This document shows positions 1 to 11,548 of a stretch of DNA of 64,000 nucleotides, piece after piece. The DNA lies in assembly GCF_038396675.1 (NCBI RefSeq), contig NC_088931.1:8392501-8456500 (forward strand), in the 5' to 3' direction. A program made the translations under genes and the position numbers. Position 1 is the stretch's first letter; every line of letters starts with the position of its first letter. The notes beneath the pieces are model-generated. The model was not told the DNA's origin. It was given only the letters and a program-made list of their open reading frames with translations, and searched no databases. This stretch comes from Hydra vulgaris. Taxonomy: Eukaryota > Cnidaria > Hydrozoa > Anthoathecata > Hydridae.

Positions 1-866
1 ATAACTGAAAAACCCATTATAAATTAGAGAAGATAAGAATGATTTCCTAACTTAAAAAAAACTCAAAATCACTTAACTCCTGATACACAACACATTTTCC
101 ATTACCAAACAGAAAATTCGATAGAAGTAGACCCTTTAATACTTTTTAACCTGAAATATAATAGATTTGATTATAAGTTATAATGAAAAGAAAGTTATGT
201 GTTAGCGTAACTATCTGGTAATGGCATATGCCATTTGCCTAGAGTGTACTGATTTATTGTAACTAAACACTTACATCTCTCAATCCATGCAAGCAAAAGT
301 CTGTCTTTCTGGGTAGAAACAATGTATAGCCATCATTATGATTAACATTAATTGTCATGAGCCAGGCAATTTGCTTATGTCAAATAGTAAATGAGCTTTG
401 GTTTCCCATAGCTCGTTGCAACCAGGTCAACCCTGGTTGTTGGATATCGGTAACTAACCGACTACCTAAAATTACATTTCTATATACATATATGTATATA
501 CATATATGTATACATAAAAAGAAATTAAATAATAATAAATCTTTTCATTATCTTAAAAAAAGGGGAGGGTAGAGAATATGATATACATTAGGCACTGTAA
601 AATTTATTATAAAAAACAAAGATTAACCTACTATCTGTAAATAATATCTGTTAATGCAAGTTTATAAGACATACTATTATTTAAAATAACATATACCTTA
701 TTACACATTTCTATTATGTTATCACCATATCACCACTTATTATGTATGCAGAAAGTTAATATTTGCTCACTTCATACTCAACATCATCATCTTCATTCTC
801 TTTTGGTTTCCAATAAGAAACTATATATACATCACTTTTCTTCTTTTTAATGCCAAAAATTCTGCC
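1..866. other. Gene-free flank
   Basis: I see no convincing gene here. The stretch holds the 3' flank of the minus-strand gene that ends at 867 and a short palindromic TATATACATATATG block at about 479-520. The open frame at 357-572 has no recognisable domain and runs into that block. Confidence 0.5.
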
Positions 867-3855
867 TTAAAATACATGCTGGGTGTTAGTTGCATTATCA
901 AACCACACGTGGCAAATACTTTTTTCAATAGAAGCTCCAATAAGAATTTCTTCAATATCTAAGGCCTCATTATTTTCTAGGTCGAGAAAAATTTCTTTTA
1001 CCTGATGAGGCATGCAATTTTTTAATTTTTTTTTTACATTTCTACGTTCTTTGTTTCCTTTTTTCTGAATTTTATCTGCCATTTGTTTTATCAATTCTAA
1101 CTTCAGATCATTATGACATTGCATATTTGTAAACCACTTTTTTCTGGCATTAGAGATAGCCCATAATATCAACTTGTTTTGAATATCATTTGGCTTTTCG
1201 CATAGCAGAGCAGTTGTTTTATTTTTGCAAGCACGAAGTTTTGAAGAAAGAAAACAAAGAGTGGCATTTGGAGCTTTGTGCTTTGCAGCGCTTAACATAC
1301 CCATAAGTTCTTCTGAATCAATGTTGTGAAGCCTAGCTGACTTAGTCTGGTCTTTAAGGTGATCATTAGAACTCATTTCAAATTGCCGCTTATACTGCCT
1401 GTCAATGACGCTAATAACTGCATTAAGGCAGTCAGCTAATGCTTTACTCATTTCATCAGTTACTGGGCAAAAGCTGATTATTGAATCAAAAACTACATCT
1501 TCAATATCATTACCAAAGAACTCAGTTTTTCGTTTAAGTAGAGATAAAGGATTCTTGCTGCTCTCAATAAGAGTGTTCCGAACATCTTTTACTACCTGAA
1601 TGCCAGATATGTAGTCAAGTCCCGTACCTGGTGCAATATAAAATTTTGTCATCCAAGGACCAGAAAGTAGCTTTCCAATTAAAGCTAAAACACACAACTC
1701 ACGGATACCTAAGGTGAAAAAGTTAATTAGCAACAAAGAATAATCTTTGTTTATAATAGTCTTTACTCCCCGTTAATCTTGCAAGTGTCTATTTGTAATT
1801 TGTATTTGTAACTATATTTGTAGTTAATTCTATAGCCTATAATATTGTGTAGCACTTTATCAAATGAACTGAACAGGTATAAAAAAGAAAAAAGATACCT
1901 GTTTCAGATGTAAAGTCTTGAAATAAACTATTTCGCAGACCTCCGCATAACGCCAAGCCAGAACACAGAAATATCTTCAATATGGCATAATGATGGATCA
2001 AAATACCACATGTGTGAAAAAGCATGTGTAGTCTGTTGCCTCTATAGCGCGGTAGCAATCCTCTGGGCAACTCGTGTTGGTCCAAAAAGGTTACAAAATC
2101 TTTTGGATCACCTATGAATATCATAAAAAAGCTCATTTTGGCAATTGCAAGAAGAATGTGAAATAAAAACATGCACTAGTTATAATATCTTATTTTAACT
2201 CGAAATTTTATTCAGAAAACTAAATATATTTAAGTAAAAGAATGGTTTAGATTAGTTAGAGTACCTTTTGCATCCTTATAGCGAAGTTTGTTCAGCTGTA
2301 TAACAATGTTTGCTGCAATGCAGTCTCTTCCAAAAAGTTTCCCTTTTGAAGTCTCTAATGCTTTAAGTGAAGACTTACAAGAGCTGGTCATTGTGTCTAA
2401 GGGGTGAAGGTGACAGTTTAGTTCATTTAATGATTTCTGCCAAACAAGGTTTAACTTTGCGATTGTTGCATGGTTTGTTGCAACTCTGTCACTCATTGTA
2501 TTTGTTATGTTCCCAATAATAGTGCTTCTTACGTCAGTATATTTGAGCTGATAGAAATCACTATATAACTTAGCGAGATTATCAATAGACTTTGTAATAT
2601 GACTCTGATAGTCATAAGCTGTACCGCCAGGAAGTTGATCAATAGCTACAACCATACATACTGATTCTGTTGTCAAGTGCACAGCATTTACATGAACACC
2701 CTCCTGGGTTGTTGCATCAAACCCAAGTGTCAGATCCTTTGTTGTAAATGCTATCTCAGCAGCCTGTAAGTCTGAAAGCACACCAAGCTCACGCATCATT
2801 TGTTCTACAGTTGTACGATGTGGAATTTGACTAAATCGATAGCCAGTATGTTCCCCAATTTTACGGAGCAGAGATGGCACACTTTGTGTAGGAACTTGGC
2901 ACACAAGCATGTCATATATAAGTCTCCTAATATCTGCTGAGTAGCATTTTTCATTTTTGGTGTTTTGTGTTACTTGCTGAATTTCCTCCAACTCTTCTTG
3001 TAAATTCAGAATGTCATTTTGCAGTACAAGAATTGCAGCATTTTTTTCAGCAAGTTGATGGCTTAACATTGCTTTTTGATAAGAAAATTTTCTTTGCGTG
3101 GATGTCAACTGTTGTTTCAAACAAAAAATATGATTTTGAAGTTTTTTTAACTGTAAATTTAAAAACTTTTCTTTTAATTTTTTTCTAAGTTGAGAAATTA
3201 ACTTTTCCTTACGAGTAATAACTTGATTTAGATATTTAAATCTGTATGCTCTAGCCTTTGTCTTATCTTTTAAACCTTTAATATCCTCTTTATGCTTTCT
3301 CTTCTTAATTGCCATTTCGTTTGCCAAAATGGTTAATCTCTTTCTCATAACCTTTTTTCTGGGACTCAACTGGTCAGCTCTCAAACTGGATAGTGGTTCA
3401 TGAGAAGAGGTTTTTAAAGTAGATAAAGGAGATAAGTGATCACTATTTGATACAGATGAAACACTGATTTGTTGTGAAGATAATGAAGAACATGTAGGAA
3501 AGTCAATTGAGGTTGCATTCGATTGCGATGTTTGTGCCACAGCAGATCTTGTTATTTGGTATGCAAAGAGCATGTTGCAGATGTCAACAAATGGTTTCGA
3601 ATTTCGTGAAAAATGGTTTACAAAGACTTTCGATGTTCTAACTAGTTGCTGAATCTGACTTATACAAATTTTGATGTTAAAATACTTACCGATTAGTTCT
3701 ACAGTTACTTTATATGAATCGTTGTTAGTTGCAAATATATGCAGTACATGTCCATTTCTACAGCCAATATTTAAATGAGCTGGTATTGGAAAATTACAAG
3801 CTAAATAAGTTTTAGCTTTACCATAAAAAAGATTTGTTTTCTTGTGAGGTCCCAT
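867..3855 (-). CDS. Unnamed transposase-like protein, 3 exons, 881 aa
   Basis: Three exons join without a frame break: 3855-2265, 2111-1899 and 1708-867. Both introns (2264-2112 and 1898-1709) are GT-AG, and both junctions are phase 1 and rebuild a glycine codon, giving 881 residues. The start is the first ATG of a long open frame. Residues about 165-300 are rich in K, E, L and Q and look like a coiled coil. After it come D380 in LGFDATTQ, D456 in MSDRVATNH and C481-x2-H484 in NCHLHPLD. This order matches the D, D, C(2)H pattern known for hAT, P, MULE and Kolobok transposases, so I infer an RNase-H-fold transposase or a domesticated relative. The third acidic residue is not identified. Exon 2 encodes LPRGLLPRYRGNRLHMLF and the C-terminus has CHVWFDN; both motifs recur in the degraded copy at 40518-41626. 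No terminal inverted repeats were found. I do not recognise a named superfamily. Confidence 0.8.
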
Positions 3856-3999
3856 GATGCACTAAATTAAATTCAACAATCATAATACTACTATTTAATT
3901 GGGTCGGCTATTAATCATAATTAAATAATTTAAAAAATCGCCATTAATCTATAAAAATTTTTTTAAATATACGTATAATTTTTATATATCATATATAGC

Positions 4000-4217
4000 T
4001 TAAGGTGGCTATATGGTAAATTATGGGTATGGAAAAAGCTGAGAAAATGCTGTTTTATGTTTTTAATGAATTTTATGCAGAATCATCGTAAAATAGTGTT
4101 ATACAATTTTAATTTTAGCAATTTAAATTTTATTTGGCAGAATTTTGCCTTTGCACTAATTTTGGTGGGTGAAAAGAGTTAGTTATCAAAAAAAAAATTA
4201 ATATATAACCACCTTAA
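4000..4217. mobile_element. TTAA-flanked MITE, 210 bp
   Basis: TTAA occurs at 4000-4003 and 4214-4217. The 210 bp between them begin GGTGGCTATAT and end ATATAACCACC, an inverted repeat with one mismatch. TTAA duplication is known for piggyBac and Kolobok. The GGTGG terminus is shared with the Kolobok-like element at 43565-46030, so this is probably a non-autonomous relative. It has no coding capacity. Confidence 0.75.
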
Positions 4218-4385
4218 TACTTGTTAGTTTTTGTGTACATCATTTAACAATTTTAAAAAGAGAAAACCCAAATACCCTTAGTAGTAAAAGGCTATAAATA
4301 AAATATATTATTATAATGAATAAAAAAATCAAAAATACTGAATTCTCCACTGTCAAAAACCGCCCCTCCCCCTAACACTATGTAA

Positions 4386-4910
4386 CGGAAGTGGAAATAC
4401 ATACCTCCACTGCGCGGAACAATAGGGCATGTGGTCATGAATATTTTTTGATGAAATTTGGCAGGCACATAGAAAATAGATGTATACAGTTGCCTTAAAA
4501 ATTTTAAATATGTACCAACATGCCTTCAATATTAACGCACCTCCGGAACAGAAACAAAATTTTAAAAACGAATGAAAACCACTGGTAACTGTAAAAAAAA
4601 CTACAGAATTTATAACAAAAAGCAACAGTAACAATAGCAGAAACAGTTTTATAAAGTGTAACAGTAACAAAAACACTCAAAGAGGTGGAAATGGTACCTC
4701 CACTGGGTCGAAAAATACGGTATTTGGTCATGAAATATTTTTTAATGAAATTTGGCAGGCACATAGAAAATAGATCTATACAGTTGACTGGAAAATTTCA
4801 AATGTGTACCAACATGCCTTCGATATCAATGCAGTGCCAGAACAGGAACGAAATTTTAAATAGCAATAAAAAAACTGAAAAATTTATTACACGTAAAAAA
4901 AAACCATAAT
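4386..4910. repeat. Diverged tandem repeat, period about 291 bp
   Basis: Two diverged direct copies lie at about 4386-4585 and 4683-4870. Both contain CCTCCACTG, TTGGTCATGA-like sequence, TGAAATTTGGCAGGCACATA and CAACATGCCTTC in the same order. The open frames across the block appear to be by-products of the repeat. The phrase TGAAATTTGGCA also appears near 42128, so the unit may be dispersed. Confidence 0.75.
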
Positions 4911-5083
4911 TTATTCAAGATAAAACATTCTACTTTTTTAATAAAGTCTAAGCTGATATAAAATTCTAAAAAAAAAGACAAATAAATACATCTTTACCAC
5001 ACCGACTTCGAGCACGCTTTGAAAAAAAAGGTCACAAATTTTTACTTTGAAATCGGTGCCGTAAAAAGCCAGATACGCAACCT

Positions 5084-5193
<110 letters not shown>

Positions 5194-5878
5194 GCGTTCA
5201 ATTTTAACGGTTCTTGGTGACGAGACAAGTTTTGGAGCTCTATTTTTTTATTTTTTTATTTAACGGCATCTTTATTTGTAGTTTTTTTTTATATTACATG
5301 TATAAGGTTTACAATTAAAATGATAAATAATAATAATAAGTTATGGCAAAAAAAAAAGAGAAAAAAATTTATTTAAAGTAAAACTTTTAGTTGCACCTGA
5401 TGAATATACCAACGGTATCCGTTGATAAATATTTAAAGATTCCGTGCTATGGTTTTTTCAAAATATATTTCATCGACTTTTTTATACTAAATTATAATAA
5501 TTATACAAAATTATAATAATTTTTATACTGAATTGTAATAATATTTTTACGATTCTATTTAAAAAACGCTTTAAAGGGGAGCGTCGAGGCTTTTTCATTT
5601 TGCAATTGTTAAAATAGACTTTTAATAATCTTTAAAATCAAAAATACTGACTTGCTTTGATCGTTTTTAAAGTCGCTTATTTTTAAAAGCTATTTTGTAA
5701 AAGTTATAAATACGCAAGAAAACATCGAAATCAAATATTTAAGCAATTTGTTTACATCTTGCGTTTGACGTTCAAGCGCAAACGTATTAAAACGCAAGAT
5801 GTATACAAAAACTGAAATATAAAGAAGCGAGAAAAACACTTTAAAATGTTTTAAACCATTTTATAGAATAATTTTACG
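5194..5878. other. Gene-free upstream region with an inverted repeat
   Basis: No gene is visible. At 5748-5766 and 5790-5808 two 19-nt arms pair with one mismatch (TTGTTTACATCTTGCGTTT against the complement of the second arm) around a 23-nt centre. It lies about 70 bp upstream of the open frame at 5879 and could be a regulatory hairpin or a remnant mobile-element end. Confidence 0.6.
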
Positions 5879-6418
5879 ATGAACAACAAAAAGAATAGCA
5901 AGGATTGTGCAATTAAAAGTAGTAATTATTACAACAATAATGAAGAACTCTTTAGAGAAGATACATTAAAGGGAGACAGTTTTCTAAACTTTAATATAAG
6001 TTATAAAGGAGATTTATTTAGTTTTGAATTTCCTTTTCTGTGCGACAAAACGTTAATTTTGCAAGAGATAAAAGCAAAAACTGGAGTTAAGAGAACATTT
6101 TGTCTACAAACAGTTTCATCTCACTCAAAAGATACCATTTTTGAAAAAAATAAAGGAGTTATACTAAACTGCATTAAATACGATACAGAAAATATATGCA
6201 GTGGAACATCTTTTAAAACTAATACCTTGCAAAGCCAGCAGGTTTCTTTACATTCATCCAACTTATCAACATTGATATTGCAAGAGCATTGCGGGAAAAC
6301 CCTAATATTAATAGATGAAAATGGAGAAGGCGCAGAAGCTCAGAAAGTTGATTCTGTGTTGACTCATAATAGAAAGTCAATTGAAAGTAGACTGAGGCCA
6401 CTGGATTGTCCACCGTAA
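5879..6418 (+). CDS. Hypothetical protein, 179 aa
   Basis: An uninterrupted frame from ATG to TAA encodes 179 residues of mixed, non-repetitive composition in a region where chance frames are mostly short and low-complexity. I recognise no domain. The N-terminus is rich in N and K; the middle has FSFEFPFLCDKTLILQEI; the C-terminus is polar. There is no obvious signal peptide or transmembrane segment. It could be a lineage-specific gene, a first exon or a chance frame. No near neighbour suggests a role; a long TA array follows. Confidence 0.4.
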   Translation: MNNKKNSKDCAIKSSNYYNNNEELFREDTLKGDSFLNFNISYKGDLFSFEFPFLCDKTLILQEIKAKTGVKRTFCLQTVSSHSKDTIFEKNKGVILNCIKYDTENICSGTSFKTNTLQSQQVSLHSSNLSTLILQEHCGKTLILIDENGEGAEAQKVDSVLTHNRKSIESRLRPLDCPP

Positions 6419-6500
6419 TTTTGTATATGTCTATTGTGATATATTTTGTAATATAATTATTTTGTGTAACAAATTATTATAGTGGACATATATGTACTAA

Positions 6501-7488
<988 letters not shown>

Positions 7489-7673
7489 TGTATATACAAG
7501 TCCAAGTTGCGGGATTTAATTGGACGAAAAGTGAAGCTACATTTTTTGTTTCCAAATTTAATCTGCCGTTTGTAAAAAGGGCAAAATATTATAATTAATG
7601 TTGTGGAAGCCATTTCTAATAAGGGAAAAAGTGGCTTTACTTTTCGGATCGAAATTAGACATCTGGTGTATAT
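7489..7673. mobile_element. Short foldback/MITE-like element
   Basis: The left arm (TATATACA near 7491 and CGAAAAGTGAAGCTACA at 7525-7541) is matched in inverted form by the right arm (AGTGGCTTTACTTTTCG at 7630-7646 and TGTATATA near 7667). The arms are imperfect and the centre is unrelated. Target duplication is unclear because both flanks are TA-rich. Confidence 0.5.
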
Positions 7674-7677
7674 ATAA

Positions 7678-8620
7678 TTTTTTTTTTTTTTTTTTTAAAC
7701 ATCTTTACTTCCAACACGGCTGCAAGCAACCACTAATTAAAGTTGGAAGTTACTGAAAGAGAAAAGATGAAGATTGTAGAGCAAGATGACGATTGACGGA
7801 CGACTTAAAGGATTGCAAATTATAGGAATCAGGAAAGCAAGATGAAGGAAGCGAATTCCAAAGAGCTGATGTTGGACAAAAAAAACTAGACGAATAAGCG
7901 TTTTAGAAGCACTTAGAACCAGTCACAGAAATGGGATGAGACTTAATTGAATGACGAGTAACACGAGAATGAATTTTAGTAGATGGCACAAGAGACATCA
8001 CCGTTCATAAATATAGGAAGATCTAACTTATTGTGGTAACAATTGGCTGAAAAAAAAAGTTCTATCTGTATTGAAGTTCACCAGCCACTGTGAGCCCCAT
8101 GCTGTAGCAGAAGAGAGATCCTTTTCAAGCTCAAATGTCCCCTCCAACCAATCAGAGAGTGTTGGTTTCCTATCACGACAAGAATAAATGGTAGTATCAT
8201 CAGCAAACAATGCCACCTTAGATGTGAGAATATCTGGAAGATCGTTAATGTAAATTAAAAAGAGTATAGGGCCAAGGATAGAACCTTGTGGAACCCCTGA
8301 AGTCACAGAATAAAAAGAAGAGTGCTGTTCATCGAAGACAACTTTTATACTAAGATTGGAAAGGAAGGATTCAATAATCTTAAAGATGTTGCTGGATACA
8401 CCATAAGAAGAAAGCTTTTGGAGAAGATCAGCATACCAAACTTTATCAAAAGCTTTCGAAATGTCAAGAGCAATGGCCTTAAACTCTCCACCTATATCTA
8501 ACGCACGATAAAATCTATCGGCTATAACTGTTAGCAAATCAGCTGTAGAACGAGAAGATCGAAATCCATATTGATGGTCAGAAAATAAGTTATTAGATTC
8601 AAGATGAGATTTGGTTTGAA
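7678..8620 (-). mobile_element. 5'-truncated LINE with poly-A tail
   Basis: Read on the minus strand, an open frame carries reverse transcriptase motifs in order: QYGFRSSRSTADLL, ISKAFDKVWYADLL, SGVPQGSILGPILFLIYIND and VALFADDTTIY. The frame at 8537-8028 is intact for 169 residues and extends upstream without a stop to about 8616. The coding sequence then breaks but recognisable C-terminal text (SALWNSFPSSCFPDS) continues toward an A-tract of about 20 nt at 7697-7678. A severely 5'-truncated copy ending in poly-A is what target-primed reverse transcription produces. A similar but more decayed reverse transcriptase lies at 28646-28920. Confidence 0.85.
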
Positions 8621-8639
8621 TTTAATTAAATTGAAAAAT

Positions 8640-9005
8640 TTCGTGCTAATTTTTGTTATAAAATAACAAACTAATTTTTAAACTAATATTGTTTCAATAA
8701 AAAGTAATGATAAAACAATCGAGTTTCGGTTTTCAAAATCGAAGTTCAAATCCGTTAAACTTTAAAAAAAGTTAATTAAACTGTTATGAAAGCCGTAAAA
8801 AGTTGTAGCTTTAACTTTTAATCGACTTTGAAAACCTTTAAAAGTTGTTTACACTTAATTAAAACGATGTTTGAAGCCGCAAAAAGATGTAAATCAAAAT
8901 TTTACAGTTATGAAAATCGTATAAATTTGTTTACATAATATTTAACGAATTTGAAAACCTTATAACTTTGTGAATGTTATTTAACACGATTTAAACATTG
9001 TAGAA
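8640..9005 (+). repeat. Left subterminal region of hAT element
   Basis: Degenerate repeats of the type TTTGAAAACC...AAAAGTTG recur (near 8795, 8835 and 8955). The same phrases recur at 16790-16950 beyond the far end of the hAT coding remains, so these are probably the subterminal repeats of one element. No outer terminal repeat could be fixed. Confidence 0.5.
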
Positions 9006-10742
9006 CGTCAAACAAATATGTCAAAGACCCATCGCTCGCTGGTTTGGCAGTACTTCCTGAAGAAATACAGGGAGATAAGACCTATGATGTGTACAATATC
9101 TGCAAGAAAGACCTAAAAATGAATTCTGGGTCAAATCGACCCTGAGTGGTCATCTGCAATTCAAGGATGAATACATCGAAATGTATCAGAATCAAAAGAT
9201 ACGGGACGAGGCAGAAGCTGCCAAGGAGAACACAGTTGAAGAGGCAGAAGATAAATTGGAAACAGTTGGTAAGTTTGTTAAATAATTGATGTTACGATGC
9301 AATGTAGCGAAGTTATACGACTTCATGTCAAATTTATTTGATTTTTTATTGATGTAAACAACGGTATCCGAAGTTAATTCAATGTTAACAAATGTATACA
9401 ATTTTTTTAGGTCACAGGAAAAGAAAAAGGGTTCTAAAAGGCAGAAAGAATCTGTGCTATCCAACACAGAGCACCACTCAACTTTGTGGTGACATGGAGC
9501 TCATGATTTACTTTGCAACTGATAATCAGTTGCATAAACCTTTCTCCACGTGTGACTCTATCCCGTTCCAAAGACTGCTTACCCACTTTGACTCGAGGTT
9601 AAAGTTTAAAAGTGGTGCCTGCATGGCTCGCTTCAAGTTACGTTTCCTCTATAGAAATCTGCAGATGGCCATGAAGAGCATGTTTGACAAGAAGCTTTCT
9701 CATTGCGACTGAGTTGCAATCAGTACTGACATCTGGACCTCACGCAACAACAATCCATTCATGGCGCCAACCCTTCATTGCATCACCAAGGAGTTTATTC
9801 TACGAAAGGTAACTGTTGGAGTTGTTCCATTCCCATGAAAGCACACTGGTCAGAACATTGCTACTCAGTTGGACAACTTGGTTAAAAGTTTTGAGTCACT
9901 CAAAATGGTCAAGATGCGGATTGTTGTGTGTGATCAAGCTTCAAATATGAAAGCTGCACTGAGGAAGTCAGAGACTATTGTTGATCTTGAAAGTGGTTCA
10001 ATCACGTGCATTAACCACAAGCTTAACGTGGCCCAGGAAAGGACTGTCAACAAACAGCCTGATATCAAGGCTGCTATCAATGCATGCAGGACAATCTCCA
10101 CCAGAGTCCATCACTCTCCTCTTGCTGAAGGGGTGTTGAAAAAGAAGTGCCTCGAGATGAATGGTAATATTTTTAACTTTTTAAATAGATACGAACACAA
10201 AGTTTTACAACTTCGTGTCAAATGTTTACAAATATTTTTTAATTTTAAACAAAGTTTTCTTAGAGTTTACTATTTCATGCGAAGTTTCTTTTGAATTTTT
10301 ATTTTAGTTTTTGTTTCAGTACCCTACAGAAAGATCACTGCTCCTTGTGCTTCCAGATGGAACTCTGTCCAGATCTTCGAAGTGTGCTGTGTGCTCTCCG
10401 TGCTGACAAAAGGAATCAACCACATTCCTACGGATGAACAATTTGAGCTGGTTGCAACCATTCTGCCACTCCTGACCACATGCCGAATCATTTCTGAGTC
10501 AATCAAAAAAATTCATTAACAAACACGCGGTAAGATAGCAGCTTAAAAATGGCGACATAATTAACCACGTTGAGAAACTATTTAGTTTTTGAATCCATTC
10601 TTATCGTAGTAATAATTGCAAAGCATCGAATTGTACTTCAACAGAAAGTACCTAATATATTTATATTGTATTATTAAAATCGCACCTTGTTGATAGCAAA
10701 TTAAAAAGATTATTATAGCAGTAAAAAAATCAGACAAAGAAA

Positions 10743-11342
10743 ATGTTGACAAAAATGTTCAGCGAATACAAAAAAGAAACTGAAATAATGCTGAAGCAAC
10801 AAGAAAAAAACTTTGTTGAGATTTTAAGCTCCAATTTAAAAATAATAAATGATCGATTAAGCCAAATTAAAAACAAATCGGCGGAAAGTATAAACAAATT
10901 AGAAAAAGAACTTGATGAATTAAAAGATAGTCTTAACTTTCACGAACACTTAATCGACCAAAAAATTAAAACGACATGTAATAACTTAGAGAACGAAAGC
11001 CCTATAAAAGATATTAGCGAGGAAAATAGGATATTAGAAGATCGATCAAGATGAAATAACCTTAGAATAGAAGGTATTACCGAAAGTATAAACGAAACCT
11101 GGGATGAGACCGAAGATAATGTTTTAAAACTATTCTCTAATACTTTAAGAGTCAACGAAGTTGAAATTGATAGAGCTCATCGCACAGGTTACAAAAAAGA
11201 AGGACGACCGAGAACTATAGTAATAAAACTACTTAGATATAAAGATAAAGTTAAAATTTTAAAAGAAGCTCTTCTCCTAAAGGGACTAAACATCTACATC
11301 AATGAAGATTATTCTCGAGAGACAGCAATTTATAAGGAAGAA
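10743..11342 (+). pseudogene. LINE ORF1 (RNA-binding/coiled-coil protein)
   Basis: ORF1 proteins bind the element RNA. The first 103 residues are a K/E/L-rich coiled coil, ending ILEDRSR before a TGA at 11052. Past the stop the same frame continues NNLRIEG, VEIDRAHRTGY, RPRTIVIKL and INEDYSRETAIYK, the usual order of the RRM-like region and C-terminal domain of LINE ORF1 proteins. The stop sits inside the normally conserved R-N-N-L-R-I motif, so the copy is dead. Confidence 0.75.
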
Positions 11343-11548
11343 ATTATTTATTGAGGCAAAACAAAGAAGAGAAAAGGGAGAAAATGTCGGAATAAGGTAC
11401 GATAAAATTATTAAACTAAAAAACGTATCTACAAAGAAAGATATAGTTAAGTAAAATTATTAATTTTTATTATCATAAAAGAGATATAGAAATTTAATAA
11501 CAAAAATGACAAACTTTTGAGATTTTTTATAAGAAAAATACGCTACTT

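Noticed and set aside
1405-1599. Plus-strand frame inside the unnamed gene
   Set aside because: Antisense shadow of exon 3 of the minus-strand gene.
867-3855. Assigning the unnamed gene to hAT, P or Kolobok
   Set aside because: Only the generic D, D, C(2)H order is shared; none of the family-specific motifs seen in the other elements of this window are present.
4353-4909. Three overlapping small frames around 4.35-4.9 kb
   Set aside because: They overlap on both strands across a tandem non-coding repeat and show no domain.
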